A stretch of 64,000 nucleotides of DNA from Spirodela intermedia (taxonomy: Eukaryota; Streptophyta; Magnoliopsida; Alismatales; Araceae), in NCBI GenBank assembly GCA_902729315.2, contig LR746266.1:1059001-1123000 (forward strand), given 5' to 3'. Shown here in pieces: positions 20,809 to 33,405 of this stretch; positions within the stretch are counted from its first letter, which is position 1, and each line of letters opens with the position of its first letter. Made by a program: the position numbers and the translations under genes. The notes under the pieces were generated by a model. The model made no database searches and was not told the DNA's origin. It was given only the letters and a program-made list of their open reading frames with translations.

Positions 20809-22440
20809 GGTCCATGAATGCATGGAGAACATCGAAACTCGACGAAATCGTAGACCTACCCCTACACCTCTCTCTATATCCCTCTCTCCTCCCTCCCGCA
20901 GGATGTGTGTCAGTCTGTCTACCCTACATATATGCATCCATCATCCTATCTTTGTTCAAGCTCAATAAGTCAACTAGTTACAAAACTTCGGAATCTAGAG
21001 ATATTACTGATGATAATTTTTCAGACCGCATAGAATCCTAACACATGAAATCAGACGGATGGTTTATGGGCTCTATAGCGCACCCTAACATTATTTAGTT
21101 ATCCTTTTATGCTGACCGGGCAAAAAAACCCAACCTTTGTAAAAGTAAACCGGCAGCTGTTCTTCTAGAGGCATGGCAATGTTATCTTCGTCATCAGGGA
21201 AAACAATGAGCTTGCAACTCCTCTACCAGAGAGCGGAAGGGTGGAGATCGAGGGCAGTCCTATTTTTCGCCAGAGTGATAATGAGACCTAGAATGAGAAT
21301 AAATAAAAGAGAAAAGAGAAAGCAATGAAGGAATAAATAAATATCATTTATAGAGGTCGTCTCTCACGTAGAATATCCACTGGAGCTGGCAAGTCGATCA
21401 TCCGTATTCATGAAATGGAGCTCTGCGAATCGAGCATAATCTCGAACCCGATGAAGATTTGATTAACTGAACTCGCACTGTATCTACACCACGGTTCTTC
21501 GTACTGTCTTCTGATCTATACAAGGATCCTCATCACAGATAGATGATACCATTATGACTCATGAGTGGTCCTTGAACCTTGCGTTCTGAAATTCCTTATC
21601 ATCTTTTTTTTTTTTTTTATTCAGTGATAGTTTATGAGGAATAAACACCAAAATGACCAGGTTTTTTTATTGGAATATACCACATTGGAGTTTGACAACC
21701 TCCTCTGGTGATGATTTGATTAGTTTTTGGCAAAAGTTGATGAAGTCAGCAACTTAAGATGAGTTGGTAGAATTTATTTGTCTCAGAAATAACTGGTAAC
21801 TCGTTCAAGGAAAGTTTCTCACATAATGAGCAAGTTGGAGAAAATTGAACTCCTTGACTTTTGTCAGACCATATCATATAGTTGAGAAACTGAGGATCGA
21901 GAATCAATATATTGGATTTAAGACTACACTTGGATCCAAAGGTAGGGGCTGAATTGAACTTAACCTATCTTTGATTTTGATCAATTCTTCTATATTTTTT
22001 TAAATTTTTCTTTTGATCATAAGGTCTCAAGTTTCCTAAATATGAATCTTGACAATGCCAAGATTTTTCTAATGGTTCACCCCCCTACCTACGCCCACAT
22101 GTTAACAACATCTGTTCTTGGGTTTTACTCTCTCAAAATTTCAACAAAAAAAATTATTTTCTAAATTCACATTTCTATTTGGCTCAAATTTGATTATAGG
22201 GATCGGCTCCTCTGATGTATTAGATTAAAGTAAGTCACAACTTTGAATTTTGGGTTAATCATAGGGTAAATTTGATCCGACAGAAATTAAATAAAATATC
22301 ATTATTGACTTTTTCCAGTATTTTATGAAGACTGAAGTCACATCCAAAAATTCGATGAAGAGGAAGCTGAATTATGCTTGATTTTATTTTCTTTCTTCAC
22401 GTGAGGAAGCTCTCTGATTGTAGAAGAGTTGCCGAAATCA
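20561..22440 (+). repeat. Module A, copy 2 (longest copy)
   Basis: 20,640-21,620 matches 7,920-9,060. 21,640-22,400 matches the reverse complement of about 1,260-2,300. It includes a short CT run (about 20,786-20,808) where copy 1 has 234 bp, and an intact empty site for the copia element that interrupts the copy at 23,016. Two short frames that look conserved between 8,277-8,495 and 20,814-21,041 are judged non-coding because they begin inside the microsatellite flank. Confidence 0.8.
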
Positions 22441-22546
22441 ACTTAAGAAATATTGATTGTGGGGAGAGAGAGAGAGAGAGAGAGAGCGTAAGAAATGGAT
22501 GAAGAGCATTAAAGCTTTAAGATTGGAACACACTCGTTCCTGATGA

Positions 22547-22587
<41 letters not shown>

Positions 22588-22640
22588 CTATCTCGCTACG
22601 TCTCTATCTCTCGATCTCCCTCTCCTTCCCCCCTGGAGGA
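22441..22640. repeat. Microsatellite cluster (GA)n, (CT)n, (TATC)n
   Basis: A GA run at about 22,465-22,485, a CT run at about 22,547-22,568 and TATC repeats at about 22,569-22,595. These sit at the boundary where a second copy of module A (22,640 onward) starts. Confidence 0.9.
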
Positions 22641-23015
22641 TGTGTTACTCTGTCTACTTTATCTCAGATAAAACTCAGGAAGTGAATTACTTACAGAATA
22701 CCGACTTATAAAGGCATCAGTGATGATAAATCTTTCAACTGAACGGAATCCCTACTCTGGTGAAATGGAGCTCCACAACTAAAACGGAAACTCTAGCCTA
22801 TAGTGGTCTGATGAACTGAACTCACACTAAACCTAGATCTTGATTCTTGGTGTTGTCTTCTGATCTATGCAACCACACTCTTATAGATAGATGATACCAT
22901 TATGCCTCACGGTCGGGTCCTTAATTATGGGAACCTTGGGTTCTGTGATTTCTCATCATCCATTTTTGGTTTGTTATTGTCATGAATTTTATGACGGATA
23001 AACACCAAAATAACA
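22640..23015 (+). repeat. Module A, copy 3 (left part, split by copia element)
   Basis: Matches 21,000-21,650 with deletions (gatgataccattatgcctca near 22,888). It is interrupted at 23,016 by a minus-strand copia element and continues at 29,284-29,530. Confidence 0.75.
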
Positions 23016-23283
23016 TGTTGAAGCTTCACGATCGCCGGAGACCTTGCTGTCCCTGCCATGAACCTCTCTGTCACAGGAGAGAGACGTTGCCCTCTAGGGT
23101 TAATGAGAGAGAAAAATGGGATAAAAATGACATCGTTAATTTAACTAGTAATGTTTACAGATATACCAAACCCAGATCCAGATATACATTAACGGGTTTA
23201 TTTATATTGAACCCAGATTAAATACGATAAACAAAAGACAATAAGAAAATAAAAATAAATCTAAAATCGGGTAATCTCCAACA
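23016..23283 (-). repeat. 3' LTR of degenerate copia element
   Basis: 268 bp, the downstream LTR in element orientation. It is visibly diverged from the partner at 29,006-29,283. Shared landmarks are ttgaagcttcac, agggttaatgagagagaaaaat and gataaacaaaagaca. Confidence 0.9.
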
Positions 23284-26200
23284 TTCCTCCTAAAGCTAGT
23301 GAATGGATGTCATGCAATCTGAACTTAGATATGAGACATTAGAAGGAAGGCCTGCTTAACCCTTTAGTAAGTATTTTTTTCAATTATCATGAGTGAAGAC
23401 ATATGAAGTGCAAATAATGTCACTCTCTAGTTTCTTTTGGATGAAGTGATGTTCTATCTCCAGGTGTTTTTGTTCAATCATGTTATACTAGATTATGAGC
23501 AATGTTGATGACTTATTCATTGTCATAATATAGTTTGATGAGTTTCTATCACTTGATTCTCAAATCTTCTAAATCCCTTTCACTCACAGTACTTTGCAAA
23601 TGTCATGTAACATTGCTCAAAATTTAGATTCAGCACTCAATTGTGCTGACACTTGTTACTTCTGGCTATGCCATGTAAAGAGGTTGCCATCAAGAAGGTT
23701 GCACTAATCTACGGTAGATCACCAATCAATGATAAATCTTATGCAATCCATATCAATATCTATTCTTTCATTTTTCTTAAATAAATATCTCTATCACATG
23801 TTTCATTCAAATATTGTAAAATTATTTCAGCTGCAAAAAGATGAGCCTCTCAAGATCATGTGTAAATTGATTAAGAATATCAACTACATATGAAATATCA
23901 GGTCAATTATGAGAAAAGTAGATTAATTTTCCTATGTCTTTGATATATTTGCAAATTATGAGAAAAGTAGATTAATTTTCCTATGTCTTTGATATATTTG
24001 CATATCTACTAGCTTACTCTCTTTTGCATTATTGAATTTATGATTTGGATCAATAAGAGTTTTAAACTCATGAACTTACCCCCCAATTTTTTATGTCATT
24101 TAAATATCTAAGATGTATTTTTTTAATGATATAAATATATATATTTTGAATATTTTACGTCAATGCCTAAGAACTATCTCAACTTTTCTAACATCTTGGT
24201 ATCAAAATCCTTTAATAAACACTTACTGAAAGACTCTTTTTCACTGTCAGCATTCTTTTTCATTGTTATATCATTGATCATCTTTTGGTTGTTGAATTTA
24301 AATACATCTAATTTATCATTTATAATTGAACTTAGAAAAGTGGAAATCAATTTTAGACTTCTAATGATTTGGGTCAATCCTTAGGGATGACTATCAATTC
24401 CAATATCAAATTCTATTCTCAAATGTTTATTGAATCAAAAGGGACGATAAACTACATAAGGTTATTTTCTCTGATTCCTAGCTAATGTTGCCACAGCATC
24501 CTTGATGAAGGCAACAAGAACAAGCATAGCAAAAAGGGGAAGGAAGAAGAGAATAAGAAATAAATAGGGTTTATAGGCAAGTTAACACTCAAAATTAGTA
24601 TTAAAATCATGAATAACATTCCAACTATAAGAAAAACAAACCAAAAACGTATCTGAAAGCAAAGTTTCTCTTAGCTATCCCCTAATGACGAAAATAACAT
24701 TACTGAAATCAATTTCTAGCATGAAGTCAGCTAGGAAGATAACTCAAAGGATGGACAATCTAATCCAGCTGCGTGTCTATCACACACGACTAAACTAGTG
24801 AAGAAAAATGAAAATAATACACAATCTAGACGAAAAGACTTAGTTCATAAGCTTCCCCTTTACACCATTCTCTTGTCTCCATCTGCCACCTAGAGGAAGA
24901 GCTCAACTGCTGGGAGATAAGGTTTCACATTGCGTTGCCACCGTGCTCTATCCGTCCTTGTGGACGGGATTGAGAATGCAGCAATTGGGGCTGAGAGTTG
25001 GAGGTGGAATCTCCTCATGCTGCTTTGCTCACCTCTGTTTATCACTCAGAGGAAAGGTTTGAATGTCACCACCACCACTCCCTTCGCCGTCAAGGTCTCC
25101 CCTTCCTGTGCCTTAGCCTCATCATTGTTGTCCCGTTCCATTCTCTATCCTCACCCTTAAACCTGTGATGATGGGCCTGAAATTGGGCCTGAATAATCAA
25201 CTCATTACCATGCTACATCTTTCTCCATAAATTTAAATAAGTCCAGAAAAAACTCAATTTTTCGTGCTTCTAACTTTTCTGCACTTTCTTGTCAATAAAA
25301 AAATGTTTCTCAAGGATATATACCTTGGGGAGTCATGTTAGTATATAAGTTAAATCCTTAAATGGACATTTCTCAAATATAATATGCAGATTTAAATAAG
25401 AATTCCTGAAATGTGTTCTAAAATCCATTTAGTCTTTTCCATTAAATTTTAGTATATTATACCTTAGTTCGCATGGTATTTATTTATCATTCTTCTTTTA
25501 TTTTGCATACGAAAATTAAGTATTAATAATCATTCGTATCTACTAAAAGGATTTTTGTTTCCCCTACAATGTGTTCGATAAATAAAGTGCAATATCATTA
25601 CTATGTCTATACCCTACATTACACATTACTTTGGTAAACTTGTCAAACCAAACTTAGGTGATTGTTTAAGGTTATATAATATCTTTTTTAACTTACATAC
25701 CAGTTTTCTATCCTTTTCGTGGACATATCTTTGGGGAACATCCATGTAAAGTTCTTCCTCTAATTATCTATTAAAAAGGTGTTCTTTACATCAAATTTTG
25801 GATGCCTAATCATAATTCACTGATTAGTAAAATTCTAACAGTACTCATTTTGCAATAGGAACAAAGGTTTCTAGATAATTTATATCATAAATTTGTGTGA
25901 ATCTTTTACCCAATAATAAAAATTTATACATATTTATTGTTATTCTTTATAGCAAAGACTCACTTACATTCAACAATTTTCTTTCATTGTGAATGTTTAA
26001 ATAATTCTCACATCTGATTTTTCTTTAGTGCATTCATCTTTTCATACATGACTTAGTTTCCATTCTTCATGATTTAAGACTTTCAATAAATTAGATGAAA
26101 TCGATAAATTATTAAGAGAGGTAAAAACTATTTTATATGGGGGTGATAGATGTTTATAAGACCAAAAATTAGAGATTGGATATCTCAAATTTCTAAAACA

Positions 26201-28990
26201 TTTACTTTTTCCTTTCCTAAGGGCGATGGGTAATTCTCCAATTGTCTATTCTAGTATGAAAAGTTGGATAGAAGGAGATAAATATTCTTGACTATCATCC
26301 ATATCTTATGTGACTTCTAATGATTCTTTAGCTCGGTTCAGTTCTAAGGGGTCATGGGTTTCTATGAGTATTCCTTTTGGAGTTGTAGTATTTATGAAGG
26401 TGTAAATAGTAGTACATAGTTTCCACTTCTTCTTCTTATTTATCCTTATTAATGTCCTTAATTCCCCCTTACATAGAATTTTATCAAATTAAGCTTCATG
26501 TTAATTTCAAGAGGAGATGATATCAATTATATCCCCTCTTTGTGTTTGACTATCTAGTAAATATGATTTTTTGTGCACGCAGACCAAGCTTGCATTTGCT
26601 TTATCCTAGTTGTGAACATAGCATACACGTTCAAATACTCTAGGTAATATATTGTTCTTGAGTTAGATATTTGGGTAATAATGAGATAAGGTCTTCAATG
26701 GACTTGTAAACCTTAAGATCTTAGTTAGTTAGAATTTGATTGATGATATGTACAACAATTAAGATTTCCTTATCTCAAAAAAAATTGGGTACACTATTTT
26801 GTAAAAGAAGTGCTCTCATCACTTCGAACATGTTTGTTTTTCCTTTTTGTCACTCTAGTTTGTTGTGGAGTGTTCACACAAGGAGATTTGTGAATTATCT
26901 CCTCCCTTTGAAAGAATTATGTTATTGTTTGATTAAAAATATATATTATATTATCACATCTATTTTTTTAAAATTCTAACTTCAAATTAATTTTGAATTA
27001 ATGAACAGAATTATTAGAGACCTTTATAACTTCTGATTTATGATTTAATAAGAAAATTTATGTAGTTCACGTGTAGCTATCATCAATAAAAGTCACAAAC
27101 TATCTTCCTTCTTTCACTTCTATCACTTTAAATTAAGTAAAATGAGGTAGCATTAATTTCACAACTTAGCAGAAGGTAAGTGTGTTTATGTTTTGCAATT
27201 TCACAAATATCACACTTTAGTTTTTCTAAATTAACTTTAGGAATCAAATGTGAAAACATAGTCTTCATCTTTCTAAGAGGGGTGACTAAAACAACAATGG
27301 TATAACTAAAAAGTTTCAAACTCTATCGAGACTAAAGTCTTAGGTCAATTGGTCTTCGACTATCAAAGAATTTGACTTGATGCTCCAAGATAATACAACC
27401 ATTTGCATTCATCAGCATGTTCAATCCTCTTGTGAGTGACCTTATCATATATATCACAAAGATAACTATCAATAACTACTTTATAATTTATGTTATTTAC
27501 TACTTTTTGAGCTGAAATAAGATTTATGGAAAGTTTAGGGATGTAGAATATTTCTAAGTATCCTTATCGATACAATCTTTAGGTCTCCTATACTAAAAAT
27601 AGTAATTAATGATCCATCTGTTGTGGCTATCTTATTATTTCCTAAACAAGAATTATATGATAAAAAATAGTTTGATGAATTGGTCATATGATTGATGGAT
27701 ATCGTCAAATATCTAAATGTTAAAAATGAGCCACATGTGACTTGTATTACAAGAAAATAAGGAGTCTCACCAGAATATCTCAAGGAACTGAACCCCATCA
27801 TTAACTTTAACTTCTCAATCTCAGTTTTGAGGTTCTCCTTCTCTCCTTGCATACTAAAGATGCAACTGCCTCTGCTGCTTGTCAAATGAACTTCTCAACC
27901 CATTTGAGGCCTTCCATGGAGCTTCTGACATTTATCACATGTATGTCTACTCATTACATTATGTTAGGAGGCTCCACGTGTTCTCCTCATTTCTAATTAT
28001 TGTAATCACTTTTTCAAAATCTAGTACTCTCTCTCTCTCCTTAATTGTGGATCTGAGTTTGGTGATACTCAAGATTAAGAGCAGCTAAAAATATATAAAT
28101 TATATCATTCTCAATAATTTTCTGAAAAATATACTATCATCTGAATTTTTTATAATAATTGGTTGGTATCTATCAATCTCTTGCCATACATCTTTTAATT
28201 CATTGGTATATTCTTTCACATATTTTCTTAATTGCTTCAAAGTCATCACCTTATTCATGATGCAATAAATCTAGGATTTATCCTCCTTTTTAAGAAATTC
28301 TTTGTCCTTTTTTTCAAATATCTTTGGTTGTTGGAAAAATAAATAGTTTTCAATTAACTTCACATGTCATTGTACTTTATAGCTACATTTTTATAATTAC
28401 ATCATTTTCCTTCCATAATCTGAAATGTGGATCTATTTGTTCACATGTTGACTCCAAGAGACAGCTCAATGTTATTTTTATGGTTAAAACTATCTCAATA
28501 AATTCACGCCACTCCCTGAGGTTTTCCCATCTAGTTTGAATTCATTTGAAATATTTTTACCTTTAAATATAATTTAGAGTGCTCTAAGGATGATGAAGAA
28601 TCTAAACCCATATCAACTACCTCTGACATAAGATTATCATCTCCTCAAACAGCAAATGTTGTGTTCTCACCTTCTATGCAGAGGGATGATGCTAAATAGA
28701 GGAATAATGGGGTTTAAGGACAAACAAGGGGACAACTTTCACTCAAGATAGGCATCAGCCATTCTTCCTCATCCAAGAATGAGAGGATATTCAAATAGGC
28801 TATTGAGCTGCCAACTTAATAAGAAAACAACCAAAGGATAATTGCACAGAATAAACATCACAAAAAATAGACCCTAAACAAGGCAAATCACAATCTAGGG
28901 CATGCTCACAAGTCTTCCTCAACAAAGCAAAAGTTTTGTACCAAGATGAACATTCTAAGAGTCAATAGAAGATGGAATGAACACAACTGA

Positions 28991-29005
28991 CCTGCTCTGT
29001 TACCA
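28991..29005 (-). other. Primer binding site, degenerate
   Basis: The minus strand reads TGGTAACAGAGCAGG directly after the LTR, one mismatch from the standard TGGTATCAGAGC. Confidence 0.85.
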
Positions 29006-29283
29006 TATTGAAGCTTCACAATTAATAGAGATGTTTTCATCACCTTTATAAGCCTCTTCCTCTTTACAAAGCGCCATTGACCTATAGGGTTAATAAGAGA
29101 GAAAAATAGGATAATAATGACTTCATTAATTTAATTGGAAATGGGTATAGATATTTATGGCAAACCTAAATAGTTTGGTGGAATCTACATTAATGAGTTT
29201 ACTTATATCAGACCCATATCCGATATGATAAACAAAAGACAAAACAAAAACTCAATAAATCCAAAATCAGGTGATCTCCAACA
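29006..29283 (-). repeat. 5' LTR of degenerate copia element
   Basis: 278 bp. On the minus strand it begins TGTTGGAGATCACC at 29,283 and ends next to the primer site. Confidence 0.9.
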
Positions 29284-30286
29284 TAATCGACTTTTCTTCT
29301 TGGAGTATATCTTGTTAAAGTTTGAGCCCCTCCTTAGTGACCTTTTAGTTCTTTTTGGCAAAAATTATGAGGAGTTAGAAGAAGTTAGTTGTCTTATAAA
29401 ACAGCCAGTAATTAAGTAGAGAAAACTATCCCACACTCCAAGCAAGTTGAAGAAAATTCAACTCAACTTTTGCCAAACCATATTACATAGCTGAGGAGCT
29501 GAGGACTGAGCAAATATCTCCTTTGACATGGGAAGTTTTCTCATGTTAAACTATTATGTATTTGTCATCAGTTTTCCCAAGCTAATTAAAGCTCCAAGCC
29601 AACAAAATCTCTATTTGGAAGGGATATTTTCTCAAGATAAATTCTTACAACCATGGACAACTTTAGTTGATCTGTGGGGAGACATTGTCAGCTAACCACC
29701 ATAAGAAGAAAAGATTTCCACACTCAATGTTTGTAGTTCCGAAGGAAGAATGTGACAAAATAATGGTGTATGACTCAAGATCTACTACTTGTAACCATTA
29801 ATGTTGTACTAGCTCCTGCCAATGTTGGAAATTTGTCGTCAAGACCTCATACAATGTGACACAAGAGGGACCCATCATGGGCGTCAAGGCCACATAATGG
29901 TAGTGATGGTATCATCCTCCAGGGTCCCCTAGCTGTTCTCCAGGGAAACCATTGTTCTCAGACCAACCCCTTTGAGGGTTTCTTCGGCTCGGTGCAGACA
30001 AGATCAATGTCTTCTGGTGGGTGAGGAATGGGGAAGTTCTCCGATAGAGGGGATATTTTTTCATGCACTTTCGAGAAGGAGCATAACCATGGATACTCAT
30101 TCAAAACTTTCACATGACAACCTAGAAAGGGTTTCACATTCCTTAAAGGCTGGTAAGAAGGTGGAACACCAAGGTGGCAGGCAAACCCATCTCCTCATTC
30201 CCTCCACCCCTCCCACTTCTCTCTCTCTCTATTTGTCTATTGTGTTTGTCTCTCTCTCTCTCTCTCACTCACTCTCTCACTCTCTT
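29284..30286 (+). repeat. Module A (right part) followed by module B, copy 3
   Basis: 29,284-29,530 continues the module A copy broken by the copia element. 29,531-30,286 is module B (matches 3,200-4,060 and 9,090-10,340), ending in a CT-rich tract that served as target for the next copia element. Confidence 0.78.
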
Positions 30287-30916
30287 TGTTGGCAGTGTTA
30301 GTCCATCATAGCTAACCCGTTAGAGAGATGTGTGAGGAGCCACCTATCATCTCAACTATTTGGGAGACATGTAAGAGAGCCTATCTCGTCTGACTCACTC
30401 AAGAGATATGTAAGGAGTGAGAAGCAGTTGCTGCCTCATCCCTTTAAACTTGTTCAGGGGTCATGCATGGAGAGAGGGAGTGGGAAATGAGGGAGGTTGA
30501 AGCCGTCGCCTCCAAGATGTGTGGGCTGCCTCATTTTAGCATGCGGTTATCTTTTCATACTTTTTATAAATAAGACATGTATTTCTCTTTTTTTAAGTAC
30601 AACAGAAGATGAGATTTCTCTCTCTCTTAATTTTATTCTCTTTCTTCATCAACTCTCTTCTTCTTTCTTGGTATCTCTTCTTTCTTCTATTACAAGTAAA
30701 GTCTTTATAAAAGTAGATAAGAGTTCATTGCTGACTCTTTAGTGCATGGGTCGTTTAGAGGGCGTTGAAACATGAATTAAAGGTGTCTAGTGGAAGTTTT
30801 ATTCTCATCAAGATTTCTAATAACTTTGTAATTTCTCTTCTATTTATTCTCATTGATATTCATAAATTGAGTTTTCATTATTATTGTGATTATGTGCTTG
30901 TATATTTATTCCTATA
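30287..30916 (+). repeat. 5' LTR of Tork-like copia element
   Basis: About 630 bp, TGTTGG to CTATA. It contains ctttttataaataagacatg (TATA box, near 30,558). It is clearly diverged from the 3' LTR. Confidence 0.88.
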
Positions 30917-30918
30917 AG

Positions 30919-30930
30919 TGATATTAAAGT
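30919..30930 (+). other. Primer binding site, degenerate
   Basis: TGATATTAAAGT follows the LTR by two bases. It aligns with TGGTATCAGAGC, and its mismatches to that site are transitions. Confidence 0.7.
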
Positions 30931-31784
30931 ATTAATTTGATTATTTATAGATTTATTATAACTTCTAAGGTACACATTGATATCTAGAAGTTGGATAAAT
31001 CTTCTAACTTTAATCTCTAAAAATATCGTGTATATGATGCGTTATTGTAGACTGACTTATATAAGACTTTAGATGGACCAAAGTTAGACAAGATTAATAT
31101 TGATGATTAAGAAATAATAGAAAAGAAGGTTTGAGGTTTTATTCGTACATGTCTATCTGATTAGACTCTTCAATCGGTCATAGAGGAATATAATCAAAAA
31201 GAACTCTAGAAGAAGTTGGAGAATCAATGTAAACCAAAGTCTATGATGAACAAATTGACATTGAAGTGAAAATTATTTGGGTTCCACCTGTTAGATAGAG
31301 ATGATTTGGTATCATAATTGATTATTTTAATCAATTATTGAATGACTTGTTTTGTATGGAATCAGATTTTTCTAATAAGAACAAAGTTATTATTCTACTT
31401 GATTCTCTTCTTGATTTATACGATCATCTTGTTATGATTTTGTCGTATGATAGTACAACACATGTTCTTGAAGATGTTATTGACTCATTAATAGAGTATT
31501 ATCATCAGAAAAAGAATAGTAATGAGGCTCGTGGTATAGATTTATATATGAAGGGTGAAAGAGGACATGAAAGGCAGAAAGAGAAAGAATAGTCAGGAGA
31601 CAAGAAAAGTCGATCAAAGTCACAGATAAATTAGTTGAAAAATTAAATTTGTCACAAGTGTCATGAGAAGGGACACTTGTGAAGAGATTGTCTGAATAAC
31701 CAGAGAGATAAAATAGTAGGAGGTGAATCTAATTCGACTAATGTTATGAAGATTGAGGACACAAAAGATAGTGAAGTCTATTGA

Positions 31785-33405
31785 TGTAAGATTAAAGAGA
31801 GGAGAGAGTGAAAACTAATATAAAAAAGAAAGTTAGGATTTAAGATTGACCTTAGGTAAGTTAAGGAGGATTGTGGGTAGGTTAATTTTGTTGATTTTAG
31901 AAGAATTAGGATCATAATTACCTAAGAAGAACTGCACTTTCAAAAGTTCAGATAGAGTTTCAACTAGAGGTGTTAAGATCACCCATAAAAGGCACAAGAA
32001 AGGGTTATCTTATGGTTCACTTAGTTCCTATAAGGAGCAAGGATATAAATTAATGATCACTCAACAAAAAGAATTGAAATTAACGTACCTTGACAAATGA
32101 GATTCTTTATTGGTTTTCTTGATTCTAGTGGCCTGAGGTCTACAATTCTTAAATTAATTTCCAAGAGGATTAGAAAATAGATGAGAAGAATGCTAAGGAC
32201 ATGGAGGAGGAATTGAGAATGAAAGAGGTGAATAGAGGCAGGATAGGTGGGAAAAATAATGAGAGTCAACAGAAAAGAAGTGGAAATAGAGGAGAGGGAA
32301 GAGATAAAGGAAGAGGGTTTCATGATGGGAGGATGGCCAAAAGAGAGTCTAGTGGTGATGGCAAGATGGTGATGAGAGGGATGATAAAGAGGTAGAATGA
32401 CAATAACAGGGCGGCTAACAAGGAGATGGACGGCAGCGATGGGGCAGGTGACGAGGAGACGAACGACAACGATAGGGCAGATGAGGAGGAAGAGGAATGG
32501 CAGTGATAGGGCAGATGAGGAGGAAGATGAACGACGATGATGGACGGATGAGGAGGAAGAGGAATGACGGCAATGGGATAGATGGTGAGAAGGCGGAATG
32601 ACGGTGACAGGGTAGACGGCGAGGAGGCAGAACGACAGTGACGGGGTGGATGATGAGGAGGCAAAATGGTGGCGATAGGGCAGATGATGGCAACGGGGTG
32701 GACAATGAAGACAACGTGAAGAGGAAGAGATGAAGGTCCCCCTAATCCAATAGGGCAAAAAGAAGAAGCTGCCTCTAATCCAAGAGGTGAGAAGATTAAT
32801 TCTTGATTATTTCAGCAAATCACCATCCCCCAAATATAGAACAAGTCTTAGAATTTATAGAGGAGAAAGGAAGAGGGGTGGTTGTCCATGAAATAGAGAG
32901 AGAAAGAGAGAAAAACGGGTGAAGGAGACCCTTTCCCAAGAGATGCCATATGATGTCTCTTGCTTGACACATCACCCCTCTTAAGGAGAAGATGGGCCTG
33001 AGGATGACATAGCTTTCTCTCCCTCTTCTTCTTCTTCTCTTTCTTCTTCCTATTGGGCCATCCTTTGTGAGTGGATCCTCTTACTTGCGGGTAGGGATCC
33101 ATTAGTCTTGGATCCAATATTCTATGTTCGATCTAAGAGAGGAGGAAGGCATTGATTGACTTGGAGTTGAACTCTTTGAGGTGGAAGACCCTAATTCTTG
33201 CACTTCTTCTTAGAAGGATTGACCTCAAAGGTTCAACCTCTGGTTGACCATCTTCCATTAAATTATGTTGACTTTCTTGAGTTGAAGAGTCTTGATTAGA
33301 TCAGATAATCCCACCATCTATTATGGTCTTGTTGTATGTAATTAAGGAGTTCTAAAACACATGAATTCTTGACACTAGTTGTTCTTATCATGTGTCATAA
33401 TACTA
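31785..33405. mobile_element. Insertion inside copia protease region, possible solo LTR
   Basis: Between the zinc-knuckle/protease linker (ends near SEVY at 31,783) and the resumed post-protease frame (FDSYKSTTK near 33,415) lie about 1.6 kb with no copia coding. The block starts TGATGT, and its purine-rich middle (32,190-32,720, GATGG/GACGG-type repeats) resembles the LTRs at 55.3-55.9 and 58.3-59.5 kb. It may be a solo LTR of that family. No convincing target duplication was found. The long minus-strand frame here (32,057-32,758) is low-complexity. Confidence 0.5.

Larger units (their letters stand above)
23016..29283 (-). mobile_element. Degenerate Ty1/copia retrotransposon (minus strand)
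   Basis: A 6,268-bp element whose ends are 268- and 278-bp repeats running TGTTGGAGAT to CAACA on the minus strand. A tRNA-Met-like primer site lies at 28,991-29,005. Minus-strand translation shows, in copia order, pre-integrase HHCC remnants near 27,150-27,320 (LKCDICEIAKHKH) and RNase H remnants near 23,350-23,750 (GNLFTWHSQ, AQLSAESKF, HHFIQKKLES). Stops and frameshifts are frequent throughout. The flanks TAACA and TAATC are diverged forms of one target duplication, as shown by uninterrupted module A copies. A GC-richer patch at 24,930-25,160 may be a secondary insertion. The element is old and inactive. Confidence 0.9.

Noticed and set aside
32057-32758. A 233-codon minus-strand frame, Ser/His/Pro rich
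   Set aside because: It is low-complexity sequence within an inserted repeat, with no domain and many overlapping frames of similar composition.
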